NCBI GenBank assembly: GCA_028278625.1 | Contig: JANQDY010000081.1 | Location: 1 to 37,442, forward strand | Source of the DNA: Thermodesulfobacteriota bacterium | GTDB lineage: Bacteria > Desulfobacterota > DSM-4660 > Desulfatiglandales > Desulfatiglandaceae | Direction: 5' to 3' | Length of the DNA stretch: 37,442 nucleotides | Shown here: one piece after another, positions 16,850 through 24,083 of the stretch | Layout of the letters: each line of letters opens with the position of its first letter | How positions within the stretch are numbered: position 1 is the stretch's first letter | Program-made: the position numbers and the translations under genes | The notes under the pieces: model-generated | What the model saw: only the letters and a program-made list of their open reading frames with translations | Database searches by the model: none | What the model was told of the DNA's origin: nothing

Positions 16850-17838
16850 AGCTTTTTCAACACATTTATGCCACATCCGTATCCCATGTGACACGACTCC
16901 TTACAGAACATGGTGACAACGCCCGCTTGCTGGCGGGGGGCACCGATCTGTTGGGGCTCCTAAAGACAAGGGCGCCCGCAACTTACCCGGAACTGATCAT
17001 CAACATCAAAAGCATACCCGGACTGGATGTTATTAAAGCGGATGAAGCAGGGCTCACAATCGGGGCAATGGCCAAACTGGCGGATATTGCCGGTTCTCCG
17101 GCCATCAAGGAACGGTATCACATGTTGGCCGAGGCCGCCGCTTCCATCGCCATGCCGCAAATCCGGACCATGGGCACCATGGGCGGGAACCTGGCCCAGG
17201 AGACCCGCTGCTGGTATTATCGCTACTCCCATGACATGGGGGGCCGCATCATGTGCAAGCGCAAGGGTGAAGGTAAATGCCTGGCGGTTACGGGGGACAA
17301 TCGATACCATGCCATCTTTCCCGGCAAAGGCTGTTTTGCCGTCTGCCCGTCGGATATGGCCGTTGCCCTTGCGGCCTTTGATGCGCAAATCCATATGGTT
17401 GGAAAGGACGGAGAAAGGTCTCTGGGTGTGGTGGATTTCTACCACGCCATGAGGAATGCGCTGGCGCCGAATGAAATCATCACGGAGATCCGCATTCCCA
17501 GACCACCGTCGGAGAACCGGCAGGTGTTTATCAAACACCGGGTGCGGGAGTCCATCGATTTTGCCATTGTGAGCGTGGGGCTGGTCGCGGTCTTCGAAGA
17601 AGGACTCTCCGCCGTAAGAATGGCATTGGGCGCCGTGGCACCTGGACCTTACAGGGCTCCAACATCCGAAGCATTTCTCGCGGGAAAAGCCGTCAATCAT
17701 GAGACCGCAAAAACCGCCGCGGAACTGGCTGTGGCCGATGCCGTCCCTCTCAGCAAAAACGCCTACAAGATAGAAATCGCAAAGACGCTCATCAAAAGGG
17801 CGCTTCTGACCTGTGCCAAGCAGGAACAAAGGTTCTAA
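16846..17838 (+). CDS. Molybdenum hydroxylase FAD subunit with HcrB-type Fe-S loop
   Basis: A 330-residue FAD-binding subunit; its ATGA start overlaps the large-subunit stop. FAD-loop residues LLAGGTDLLGLLK (near 27-39) and IRTMGTMGGNLAQ (near 106-118) are normal. Between them and the next strand is an insertion with five Cys: ETRCWYY, RIMCKRK, EGKCLAV, GKGCFAVC. In 4-hydroxybenzoyl-CoA reductase the beta subunit carries an equivalent insertion binding a [4Fe-4S] cluster through four Cys. That cluster is thought to support electron flow from ferredoxin towards the substrate. The match supports an HcrB-like reductase, but the same loop occurs in uncharacterised relatives, so the substrate stays open. 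The dead copy at 575 lacks it. Confidence 0.9.
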   Translation: MKLFQHIYATSVSHVTRLLTEHGDNARLLAGGTDLLGLLKTRAPATYPELIINIKSIPGLDVIKADEAGLTIGAMAKLADIAGSPAIKERYHMLAEAAASIAMPQIRTMGTMGGNLAQETRCWYYRYSHDMGGRIMCKRKGEGKCLAVTGDNRYHAIFPGKGCFAVCPSDMAVALAAFDAQIHMVGKDGERSLGVVDFYHAMRNALAPNEIITEIRIPRPPSENRQVFIKHRVRESIDFAIVSVGLVAVFEEGLSAVRMALGAVAPGPYRAPTSEAFLAGKAVNHETAKTAAELAVADAVPLSKNAYKIEIAKTLIKRALLTCAKQEQRF

Positions 17839-17927
17839 GGTATCTTTCCTTACTGCGCGATCAAAAAGGTCAGGCTGCACGATCCATGTGAATAAACTTC
17901 ATTGTCGGATTATCCTGTCGCCATCAT

Positions 17928-18278
17928 CTAGAAACTAATCACACTCCCTTTGGCAGCCATTTCGATCAGTTTTGGGGCCCCTGCCAGGATCATGTTGGAA
18001 TAGAAGTTTTCCTCGCCCACCTGGCGAGCTTCAGCGCAGGGGGGTCAGACGTAGATGGGAACTTCGTTTTCCACCAGATAGGGTAGAAATTCGCCTGCCG
18101 TGTCGTTGGTTCCGGTCTTTTCGTCCAGGCTCCGGTTTTTGTCCGCCCAATACACGCCGTCGTCGGACATGAACAGGCTTGTCTGATGTCCCTGGGAATG
18201 CGCCACCTTGGCCATTTGAAACGCCCGGGTGGCAGACTCCACATCCCCGCTTTTCAGGTAAACGGTTATTGTCGCCAT
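17928..18278 (-). CDS. DsrE-family protein, probable selenoprotein (Sec at an internal TGA)
   Basis: Read from ATG 18278 (ribosome site AAAGGGG), the frame gives 77 residues of a DsrE-like protein: VYLKSGDVESATRAFQMAK, SLFMSDDGVYWA, ending NEVPIYV. It then meets TGA at 18045-18047. Past that TGA the same frame continues with PPCAEARQVGEENFYSNM, then ILAGAPKLIEMAAKGSV, and ends ISF at TAG 17928-17930. The whole is 116 residues, the normal length. The TGA sits exactly at the first Cys of the family's VPIYVCxPCAEAR stretch, giving a UxxC redox motif. A SECIS-like hairpin follows at the right distance. DsrE-like proteins are, to my knowledge, a recognised selenoprotein family in deltaproteobacteria. 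The alternative is a nonsense mutation at this Cys. The cellular role is unknown; DsrE relatives handle sulfur transfer. Confidence 0.78.
18003..18032 (-). promoter_or_regulatory. Candidate bacterial SECIS hairpin
   Basis: Counting the T of the TGA as 1, bases 20-25 (CTCGCC) pair perfectly with 31-36 (GGCGAG) around the loop AGGTG. A lower stem GAAG (16-19) pairs with CTTC (42-45), leaving a 5-base bulge on the 3' side. The loop begins 22 bases after the TGA and has G as its second base with a GGT core, as in the fdhF SECIS loop AGGUCU. Distance, loop size and G position all fit bacterial SECIS rules. Confidence 0.68.
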
Positions 18279-18335
18279 TTTTCGCCCCTTTCATTTATCT
18301 GTCTGAATATTTTAAATCTTTTCTCTTTTCTCGTA

Positions 18336-18364
18336 ACGATAATGCGTGGCGACCGACCCGTCAA
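18336..18364 (-). promoter_or_regulatory. Candidate sigma-70 promoter for the DsrE-like gene
   Basis: On the minus strand TTGACG (18364-18359), a 17-base spacer, and TATCGT (18341-18336) form a reasonable promoter about 58 bases before the start codon. It lies after the CNNM-type gene's terminator, so the DsrE-like gene can be transcribed alone. Confidence 0.5.
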
Positions 18365-18460
18365 GTCAATTCTACCACAGAGTTCATGACTTTCACCCAG
18401 GCATGGCTATGGCTAATCACACTCATGTTCTGGGAGACCGTCCGATTCCTCTCTCTTTAT

Positions 18461-18487
18461 AAAAGGCGGCAAAACCATAGCCGCCTT
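18461..18487 (-). terminator. Rho-independent terminator of the CNNM/CorC-type gene
   Basis: On the minus strand AAGGCGGC (18487-18480) and GCCGCCTT (18470-18463) form a perfect 8-base-pair stem with a 9-base loop. It runs into TTTT then ATA, and lies 26 bases after the stop of the gene at 18513. Confidence 0.7.
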
Positions 18488-18512
18488 ATCCGGTATTTTG
18501 AGCATGTACCTT

Positions 18513-19754
18513 TTAAGCAGCGGCCCCTCCTTCCGGGACCGCCGCCTTTGCTTTTTCGCCGGCTTTTTGTTCATGGATATCAGATAGAAAGCCCATGGTC
18601 TTGGCCCGTTTCATCCATTGCTCCCGCGCCAGAACCCGCATGTCTTCAACACTGTCCGTTTCATCCATGATTTCCATACCTATGAGGGTTTCAATCAAAT
18701 CTTCCAACGTCACGAGCCCTTCCGTCCCCCCATGCTCATCAACGACGATGGCAATGTGGTTACGCTCCTTAAGAAAATGTTCCAGTAAGGCGGTCAAGGA
18801 TACCGACTCCGGAACCGAAAGCATCTCGCGTTTCAGTGTTTTCAATTGACGATCTCCTTGCTTCTGAGCGGTCAGGATTAAAACATCGTCTTTGAGAACA
18901 AAGCCTTCTATGTCGTCGATATTCGTCTTGTATACGGGGAAGCGCGAGAATGGCTTTTGAGCGACTTGCTTCAACGAATCGGTTATTTTCATCTCCTCCG
19001 GAAGCGCTGAAATTACAGTGCGTGGCGTCATGACATCAGTTACTTTCAGTGAATCGAATCGAAACAGGTTTTGGATAATCCTTGATTCCTTGCTGCCGAT
19101 TTGCCCGGTTCTTACGCCCACCGATGCCATGGCAACGAATTCATCTCTGCTGAAAATGTGCAGGTCCTTTCCACGGGAAATAGACTTGGTTATTCTTTCG
19201 GAAATCCAGACGATGGGATAAAGAATCACAATCAGAGTGTTTATAAAGAGCGAAGTTGGTCTTACGAGTTTGGGCCAGTAGACGGCGCCGATGGTTTTCG
19301 GAACGATCTCGGAAAAAAAAAGGATCATCAGGGTCATGACAGCCGAGAATAGGCCAAACCAGGCGCTCCCAAATACAACTGTCGCTTTGGCCCCGGCACC
19401 AATCGCTCCAACCGTGTGCGCAATGGTGTTGAGTGTCAAAATGGCCGAAAGTGATTGATCTATGTTATCTTGTTTCAAACGTTTCAAACGAGCGGCAAGA
19501 TTCGGCCGTTTTTCCTTCTGTCCTTCGATATAGGAAGGCGTGATGCTCAAAATTACCGCTTCCGCCACTGAACAGAGGAACGAAAAACCCAATGCCAGCA
19601 GTATATAGAGTACCAACAGCATGACATCAGAATTGGAATCTTCAGTAATTGATACATCCCCGTGGTCAATGCCGAAAGCCACAGTCGACGCAACCAGCAT
19701 CAATGACAATACAAAACCTGATACCCAATAGGATCTTCTAATTGACGGCTTCAT
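18513..19754 (-). CDS. CNNM/CorC-type membrane protein with DUF21 and CBS pair
   Basis: Taking ATG 19754 as start gives 413 residues. Hydrophobic segments around residues 10-28, 45-70 and 105-190 form the DUF21 (CNNM transmembrane) domain, with LTLNTIAHTVGAIGAG and FSEIVPKTIGAVYWPKL as typical stretches. A cytosolic CBS pair follows near residues 235-355: VTDVMTPRTVISALP, FSRFPVYKTNIDDIEGFVLKDDVL, and NHIAIVVDEHGGTEGLVTLEDLIETLIG. Such proteins act in Mg/Co export or are regulators with nucleotide-binding CBS modules. The usual C-terminal CorC_HlyC domain is absent; only a short Lys/Ala-rich tail remains after the CBS pair. An upstream TTG at 19805 in frame is less likely. Confidence 0.88.
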   Translation of the reverse strand: MKPSIRRSYWVSGFVLSLMLVASTVAFGIDHGDVSITEDSNSDVMLLVLYILLALGFSFLCSVAEAVILSITPSYIEGQKEKRPNLAARLKRLKQDNIDQSLSAILTLNTIAHTVGAIGAGAKATVVFGSAWFGLFSAVMTLMILFFSEIVPKTIGAVYWPKLVRPTSLFINTLIVILYPIVWISERITKSISRGKDLHIFSRDEFVAMASVGVRTGQIGSKESRIIQNLFRFDSLKVTDVMTPRTVISALPEEMKITDSLKQVAQKPFSRFPVYKTNIDDIEGFVLKDDVLILTAQKQGDRQLKTLKREMLSVPESVSLTALLEHFLKERNHIAIVVDEHGGTEGLVTLEDLIETLIGMEIMDETDSVEDMRVLAREQWMKRAKTMGFLSDIHEQKAGEKAKAAVPEGGAAA

Positions 19755-20019
19755 GTAAATGGATGTTTCTCCTTCCTGGCCGAATACTGCAAATAACCGG
19801 TGCAAATGGAGCGCAGCCAGATTTTCACCCGAGTTCGTCTGCCTTGTTCGGCGTTGTCTTATGTAATGGATCCCCTTGAAGTGTTTCTTGGGGATTCTTA
19901 AAACTTTTTGACAATAGTAACAGCTGGTTACGTTGTTTTGCCCGGTCCGATCCCGATATCACGTTATCATTGCGGTGTCAATTTTTTTTCTTGACCTGGA
20001 AGCGAATTATTCTGAAACT

Positions 20020-20652
20020 ATGGGCATGAAATCATTTAAGACCCTCAGCGATGAAGAAACGGACCGCATCAATCACCTACAGGCAGAATATTTCACCAGG
20101 GTCAAGCACTTCTTTGATCCGCCGTATCCGGAAGGCGTACCCGAGCGACTGGAACAGATCGTCGCCGCCGCATCCATCCGGGAAACGGATATGGTTATGG
20201 ATATCGGGACCGGGACCGGTGTGTTAATCCCCCTGATCCGGCAGTATGCACCCGAGGCCATCTATGCCAATGATTTGTCCGAAAGCATGCTGGCATCAGT
20301 GAAGGAGCGGTACCCGGAAGTGAAAATTCTTCTGGGAGGCGTCAGAAAACTGAGCCTGCCCGATGCCAGTGTGGATGTGTTTTTTATCAATGCATGCTAT
20401 CCGAATCTGGTAGACAAACATACCACCTTCACCAACCTGAGGAGGATGATCCGCCCCGGCGGCCGCATCATCATCAGTCACCCCATGGGAAAGGCATTTA
20501 CACGGTTTCTGAAGCAAAAGATGCCGTTTCCCATTGATGATTTTCCCCAATCCAAAGCCCAAGCTGAAGATGTCTTCTCTTTTTACGGGTTCAGGCTGGC
20601 CGGTTTTACCGATGAACCGCTTCTCTATATCCTTGTGATTCAAGCAGGTTGA
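20020..20652 (+). CDS. Class I SAM-dependent methyltransferase
   Basis: The 210-residue product has a standard methyltransferase-11-like fold. Motif I is VMDIGTGTGVLIPLI (near residues 65-79); the acidic residue after beta 2 is in YANDLSESML. Then comes LPDASVDVFFINACYPN (motif II region) and LRRMIRPGGRIIISHPMG (post-II and motif III). Starts at 20020 and 20026 are equivalent; no strong ribosome site is visible for either. It is divergent from the CNNM-type gene and 117 bases ahead of the PHP-domain gene. The methyl acceptor cannot be deduced. The gap 19755-20019 shows no other gene. Confidence 0.82.
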   Translation: MGMKSFKTLSDEETDRINHLQAEYFTRVKHFFDPPYPEGVPERLEQIVAAASIRETDMVMDIGTGTGVLIPLIRQYAPEAIYANDLSESMLASVKERYPEVKILLGGVRKLSLPDASVDVFFINACYPNLVDKHTTFTNLRRMIRPGGRIIISHPMGKAFTRFLKQKMPFPIDDFPQSKAQAEDVFSFYGFRLAGFTDEPLLYILVIQAG

Positions 20653-20769
20653 GAGGTTGGTGTGGGCAGGGCACGTTGTTTCTTTGTTGACTTGTTCCGG
20701 CTGGACAATTTCTCCCTGTGTGATTCGTGGAAGGACAATTCGGCGCCTTAATAAAGAAAGGAAACAACA

Positions 20770-21768
20770 TTGACAACGCCCGTCAGGGACTTTCATATGC
20801 ATTCCAATTGCTCAGACGGCCTTTTTGATCCGACCGAATTGGTGAGGTATGCATGGCGATCCGGGGTTGAGGAGATCAGTCTTACGGACCATGACACCAT
20901 CGCCGGGCTCGACGAGGCACAGGTGGCGGCGGACGAAGTCGGGGTCCGATTCGTGCCCGGCATCGAACTCACCTGCAAACATGGCAACATTACGGTTCAT
21001 ATACTCGGTTATGGTTTCAGGACGTCCGTGGCTTCAGCCGATAGATGGCTTACGGATTATCTCACGGGACTGAAAGAAAGAGACCTCGCGTATGCTCGCA
21101 AAATGTGCGCGATGACCTGTGAGAACCCGCTCATCGTCAAAACACCCGACGGCGGCAAGCACCATGTATGCGTCAAGCCGGAGGAGATCGGACCGGGACG
21201 CGGATCAATGACAAGCCCCATACACATTGCCATGGTGCTGGCGGCCAAGCTCGGAAAGATCTCCCCCGGGCTACAAATTCCTCCGCGCCACTGCATGTAT
21301 CTCTTTACGGGACGACCCGAACCGGAGCGACGGGGCGAATCCTACTGGCCGGAACTTCGACAACGGTATGTGGACCAACTCAAACCTTTCGCCATTTCTC
21401 CGGGAACGCGATGGTGGATACAAAGAGAAAAAGATGACTTGCTTTCCGCGGATCAAGCAATCGCGGCAATCACGGGCATGGGTGGTCTGCCGGTGCTGGC
21501 ACACCCCGGGGAACAGCGGTTGAGTGCGGAATACATCAGATCGATAGCCGCTTTGGGTGTAAAAGGGATTGAAGTCTATACCTTCAAGCACGGTCCTGGT
21601 CTGATTTCCCAACTGGAGGACCTCGCATCCGAACTGGGGCTATTCACCACGGCGGGAACCGATTTCCACGATCCGCACCATAGGGCACAAGTTGCGCCCG
21701 GACAAGACAGAGAGGGAAGATACCTTCGGGATGGCGTCTCTGCCGATGATCTTGTAGGGATTCCTTGA
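20770..21768 (+). CDS. PHP-domain metal-dependent phosphoesterase-like protein
   Basis: A 332-residue PHP-domain protein starting at TTG 20770, preceded by AAAGGA. Metal ligands are visible: DFHMHSNCSDG (HxH near residue 9), LTDHDTIAGL, the Glu of PGIELTC, HILGYG, VLAHPGEQ, and the terminal TAGTDFHDPHH. This set matches the trinuclear site of PHP phosphoesterases such as YciV/TrpH and histidinol phosphatase. Between about residues 115 and 220 it has an unusually long insertion, including CMTC-like Cys and KTPDGGKHHVCVKPEEIG. Relatives hydrolyse 3',5'-nucleoside bisphosphates or trim RNA, but this member's substrate is not predictable. Confidence 0.85.
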   Translation: MTTPVRDFHMHSNCSDGLFDPTELVRYAWRSGVEEISLTDHDTIAGLDEAQVAADEVGVRFVPGIELTCKHGNITVHILGYGFRTSVASADRWLTDYLTGLKERDLAYARKMCAMTCENPLIVKTPDGGKHHVCVKPEEIGPGRGSMTSPIHIAMVLAAKLGKISPGLQIPPRHCMYLFTGRPEPERRGESYWPELRQRYVDQLKPFAISPGTRWWIQREKDDLLSADQAIAAITGMGGLPVLAHPGEQRLSAEYIRSIAALGVKGIEVYTFKHGPGLISQLEDLASELGLFTTAGTDFHDPHHRAQVAPGQDREGRYLRDGVSADDLVGIP

Positions 21769-22081
21769 ATGAAAAGGCGAAAAAACCATGGGAAAGTCTT
21801 CCGTGCCCCTCTTGTTGGGGAGGATGTCTGATTTCAGGGTGTAGTATGGAAAGCTGGTTCCTCGGAACCAGAACGCCTCCTCCGTATCAATTTTCTCATA
21901 ACATTCCCGCAGTCCACAGCCGGTTCACGATTGTGGATCCGCTCGCGGATTCACTGCAGTGGCGTCGGGATCTGATTTTATAGATTTGATTCAGGCAAAA
22001 GCCCAGTGGAGGAATTTTTTGATTGGAGATTGCCACTGCCGAAAAACGGAAAAAGCGCCATTTCGACAAAAGGGTGTTACG
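21769..22081 (+). other. Gene-free stretch
   Basis: No convincing gene: the short open frames here lack family features. An 8-base imperfect inverted repeat (GTGGATCC 21933-21940 and GGATTCAC 21947-21954, 7 of 8 paired) could form a weak hairpin without a T-run, possibly ending the PHP transcript. The stretch marks the left edge of a degraded defence-type region. Confidence 0.35.
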
Positions 22082-22213
22082 ATGAGCGATCTACAAGAAT
22101 ACAAGAAAAAGAACATGGAACGAGATCTCGAATTCCGGTTTGGATACGAAGAAAGGCTTGAAACGCATATCTCAAGGGCATTTACAGGAGAAATAATCTG
22201 GGTTACAATTTGA
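22082..22213 (+). pseudogene. HigA-like antitoxin N-terminal fragment
   Basis: ATG 22082 follows an AAAGGG site and gives 43 residues. The beginning, MSDLQEYKKKNMERD followed by EFRFGYEERLE, resembles the N-terminus of XRE/HigA-type antitoxins, where a helix-turn-helix domain should follow. Here the frame diverges and stops without the helix-turn-helix. No toxin gene is adjacent. Judged a remnant, with low confidence because so little is left. Confidence 0.3.
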
Positions 22214-22256
22214 ACAACGATGCAAAAACCCGTAAACAGAACGGTTTTCTTTAGAT

Positions 22257-22583
22257 ATGAGCCCCCTCAAAGCGGCCATTGTGCACATCAACACATCTCT
22301 TCCAGTAGAGATCGACGAAGATACCTGTGTTGCCTGCATTCAGGGGACGTGCGCGGACCAGAAGTGGAGGCCGCATATCCTGAGTTTTTTCCTGGAAACC
22401 CCAGCAGGCTTGATTCACGAAATCGTGTTGTCAGGGGCTTTCACGTTCAAAGCCCTTATGGACGCTCAGCGTCGATGGAAAGCCGAGGAATATGCCGATG
22501 AAGAGACCACCCGATGGATTCAAGAAATGGCCTACCTCTCAATGGAAAGGGCTGTTGAGCTTGGCATTACCCGTTTTGTCTGA
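22257..22583 (+). CDS. Hypothetical protein upstream of the AbiEii-like gene
   Basis: A 108-residue open frame of ordinary protein composition that I do not recognise. It contains a compact Cys cluster, DEDTCVACIQGTC (residues 22-34), then hydrophobic and aromatic stretches (ILSFFLETPAGLIHEIVLSG) and an acidic helical C-terminus (WIQEMAYLSMERAVELG). No strong ribosome site precedes ATG 22257. Its end overlaps the beginning of the AbiEii-like gene, which suggests coupled expression of a two-gene system. It does not look like AbiEi (no winged helix seen). It could be a partner or antitoxin, or a degraded gene. Confidence 0.5.
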   Translation: MSPLKAAIVHINTSLPVEIDEDTCVACIQGTCADQKWRPHILSFFLETPAGLIHEIVLSGAFTFKALMDAQRRWKAEEYADEETTRWIQEMAYLSMERAVELGITRFV

Positions 22584-23163
22584 CCTAAAAATGGCTTGGA
22601 CCTTGGGTGGTGGCACGGGTTTGTCCCTGAGTCTCCGCCATAGAATCAGCTATGATATCGACATTTTTATGGAAGATCCGCAGGCATTGAAGCAGATCGC
22701 CGGTGATCCCCGGACCAGGCAGATTTCAGATAACTGGCAGTTTCCGGGCAACTATTTGAAGTTGATAAGGCAAGAAGGGGAGATCGATTTCATTCTCGCT
22801 GGAAACATTACCGACAACGGGTTTTTTGTCTACAATTTCAAAGGAATGCCAATCCATGTGGAGACCCCCGCGGAAATTATTGCCAAAAAGATCCGCCATC
22901 GGGGGCATACATTTACCATTCGAGACCTATTTGATTTTGCCTCTGCCCTAAAGCATGATCCTGGCTTGATCGAAAAACTGCGAAGCGCCATGTATCGAAG
23001 TGATTTCGAGAAAACCCATGATCGCGTGAAACTCCTGAAACGGAATTTTCAAGCAAGTCCTCTATCCCAACTCATTAATGTTATGGACACGGAAGACGAC
23101 ATGCCTGCCATATGCGACACTGTCACAAAGGCCTTGAAAAACGCCATACCCCAGGCGCGCTGA
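22498..23163 (+). CDS. AbiEii/AbiGii-family nucleotidyltransferase toxin-like protein
   Basis: The protein has the nucleotidyltransferase core of AbiEii-type toxins: TLGGGTGLSLSLRHRISYDIDIF gives the GG-start and the paired Asp motif DxD; GEIDFILAG supplies the third acidic residue, and IHVETPAEIIAKKIRHRG with TIRDLFDFASA is the conserved Lys/Asp region near the C-terminus. Known members transfer nucleotides, in some cases to tRNA, and work with an AbiEi antitoxin. No AbiEi gene is present. The start is uncertain: ATG 22498 has a GAGGA site and gives 221 residues; TTG 22555 or 22561 would avoid most of the overlap with the preceding gene. Confidence 0.78.
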   Translation: MKRPPDGFKKWPTSQWKGLLSLALPVLSDLKMAWTLGGGTGLSLSLRHRISYDIDIFMEDPQALKQIAGDPRTRQISDNWQFPGNYLKLIRQEGEIDFILAGNITDNGFFVYNFKGMPIHVETPAEIIAKKIRHRGHTFTIRDLFDFASALKHDPGLIEKLRSAMYRSDFEKTHDRVKLLKRNFQASPLSQLINVMDTEDDMPAICDTVTKALKNAIPQAR

Positions 23164-23395
23164 CACTGTGCCATTTCTTGCACTCAGGGTGATCAGCATA
23201 TCTCAAGTTGAGTTCGAATTTGGGAACTTCTCGGAATTCGTTAATAATAATGTCGATACGAAATCGCATGAAATATCCCTTTGACAGGCAGAGCTTAATG
23301 CAGCAAACTGGGCAAGAAAAACAGCGCGACCAATGCTAATTGACCTTTTGTGAAAAGATGGATTGATGAAATAATATTGGTGAAGGGTAATGGTT

Positions 23396-23722
23396 ATGGG
23401 ACTGTCAAAGGGATGGGTGAAGACGGTTTTAGGTGACATTTGCTTGCCTGTCAAAACTGTCCAGCCGCAGACCTCACCCGATGTCGGGTTTACGTACTTT
23501 GATATCGGCGGTATCGACAACAAAAGAAACCGAATCGCTAAAACGAAAATAGTAAATGGACGAAATGCGCCAGGTCGGGCTCGACAAGTTGTGCGCAAGG
23601 ATGACATACTTTTTTCAAATGTACGAACATATTTGCGAAAGATAGCCAGAGTAGAACGCGACTACCCGAACCCAGTCGCTTCGTCTGATTTCACGGTTAT
23701 CCGCCCTGCTCAAAACCGGTGA
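23396..23722 (+). pseudogene. hsdS: Type I restriction specificity subunit (HsdS), N-terminal fragment
   Basis: ATG 23396 with a GAAGGG site opens a frame typical of the first HsdS target-recognition domain: GLSKGWVKTVLGDICLPV, then ARQVVRKDDILFSNVRTYLRKIA and ASSDFTVIRPA. It stops after 108 residues, whereas HsdS is about 400 residues with two recognition domains separated by conserved helices. No hsdR or hsdM is present. It is best read as a relic of a lost type I restriction system. Bases 23164-23395 before it and 23723-23957 after it show no other gene. Confidence 0.7.
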
Positions 23723-23980
23723 TCTTCATGTTCTAAGAAGGTATCCGGCAGCCGACATTATTTCTATGATTTTAGGCTCTGATGTGATAGAAATATCCCA
23801 CTGCCATACTGTCGTCGTTTACAAGCATTGAAAAAAGGAGCTGCAGAAGTGAAGACGGATTAAAGCGGAATTTGTTCATGCCACGACGGTGCCATGAAGG
23901 TGGCTTAAAACCGACGCCGTTTTACGGGGCCGGGGCGGCCGCCTGCGCCGGGGGGATATGAAGGATTCCGTTTTATTGTT

Positions 23981-24052
23981 TCCCCGTCGCAGCCACAATT
24001 TGAAAGTAACTATCGAGCCACGGGGAGTCTTAGTCTTCCCCGTGGCTTTTTT
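23981..24052 (+). terminator. Intrinsic terminator with possible antiterminator upstream of the ABC-F gene
   Basis: GCCACGGGGA (24017-24026) and TCCCCGTGGC (24037-24046) form a perfect 10-base-pair stem with a 10-base loop followed by six T. The 7 bases TCCCCGT at 23981-23987 repeat the 3' arm and could instead pair with ACGGGGA at 24020-24026, disrupting the terminator. It lies 32 bases ahead of the ABC-F start, so it can act as an attenuator. It may alternatively end a transcript from upstream. Confidence 0.65.
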
Positions 24053-24083
24053 GTTGTCCCACAGGACGGTTTGGGAGATGAAC

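Noticed and set aside
23930..23955. GC-rich palindromic stretch around GGCGGCCGCC as a functional hairpin
   Set aside because: Short self-complementary GC run without T-run or conserved partner; may be chance.
23958..24083. Upstream extension of the ABC-F protein by 42 residues from ATG 23958
   Set aside because: The extension would be read through the terminator hairpin and adds no family sequence; ATG 24084 has a better-spaced ribosome site.
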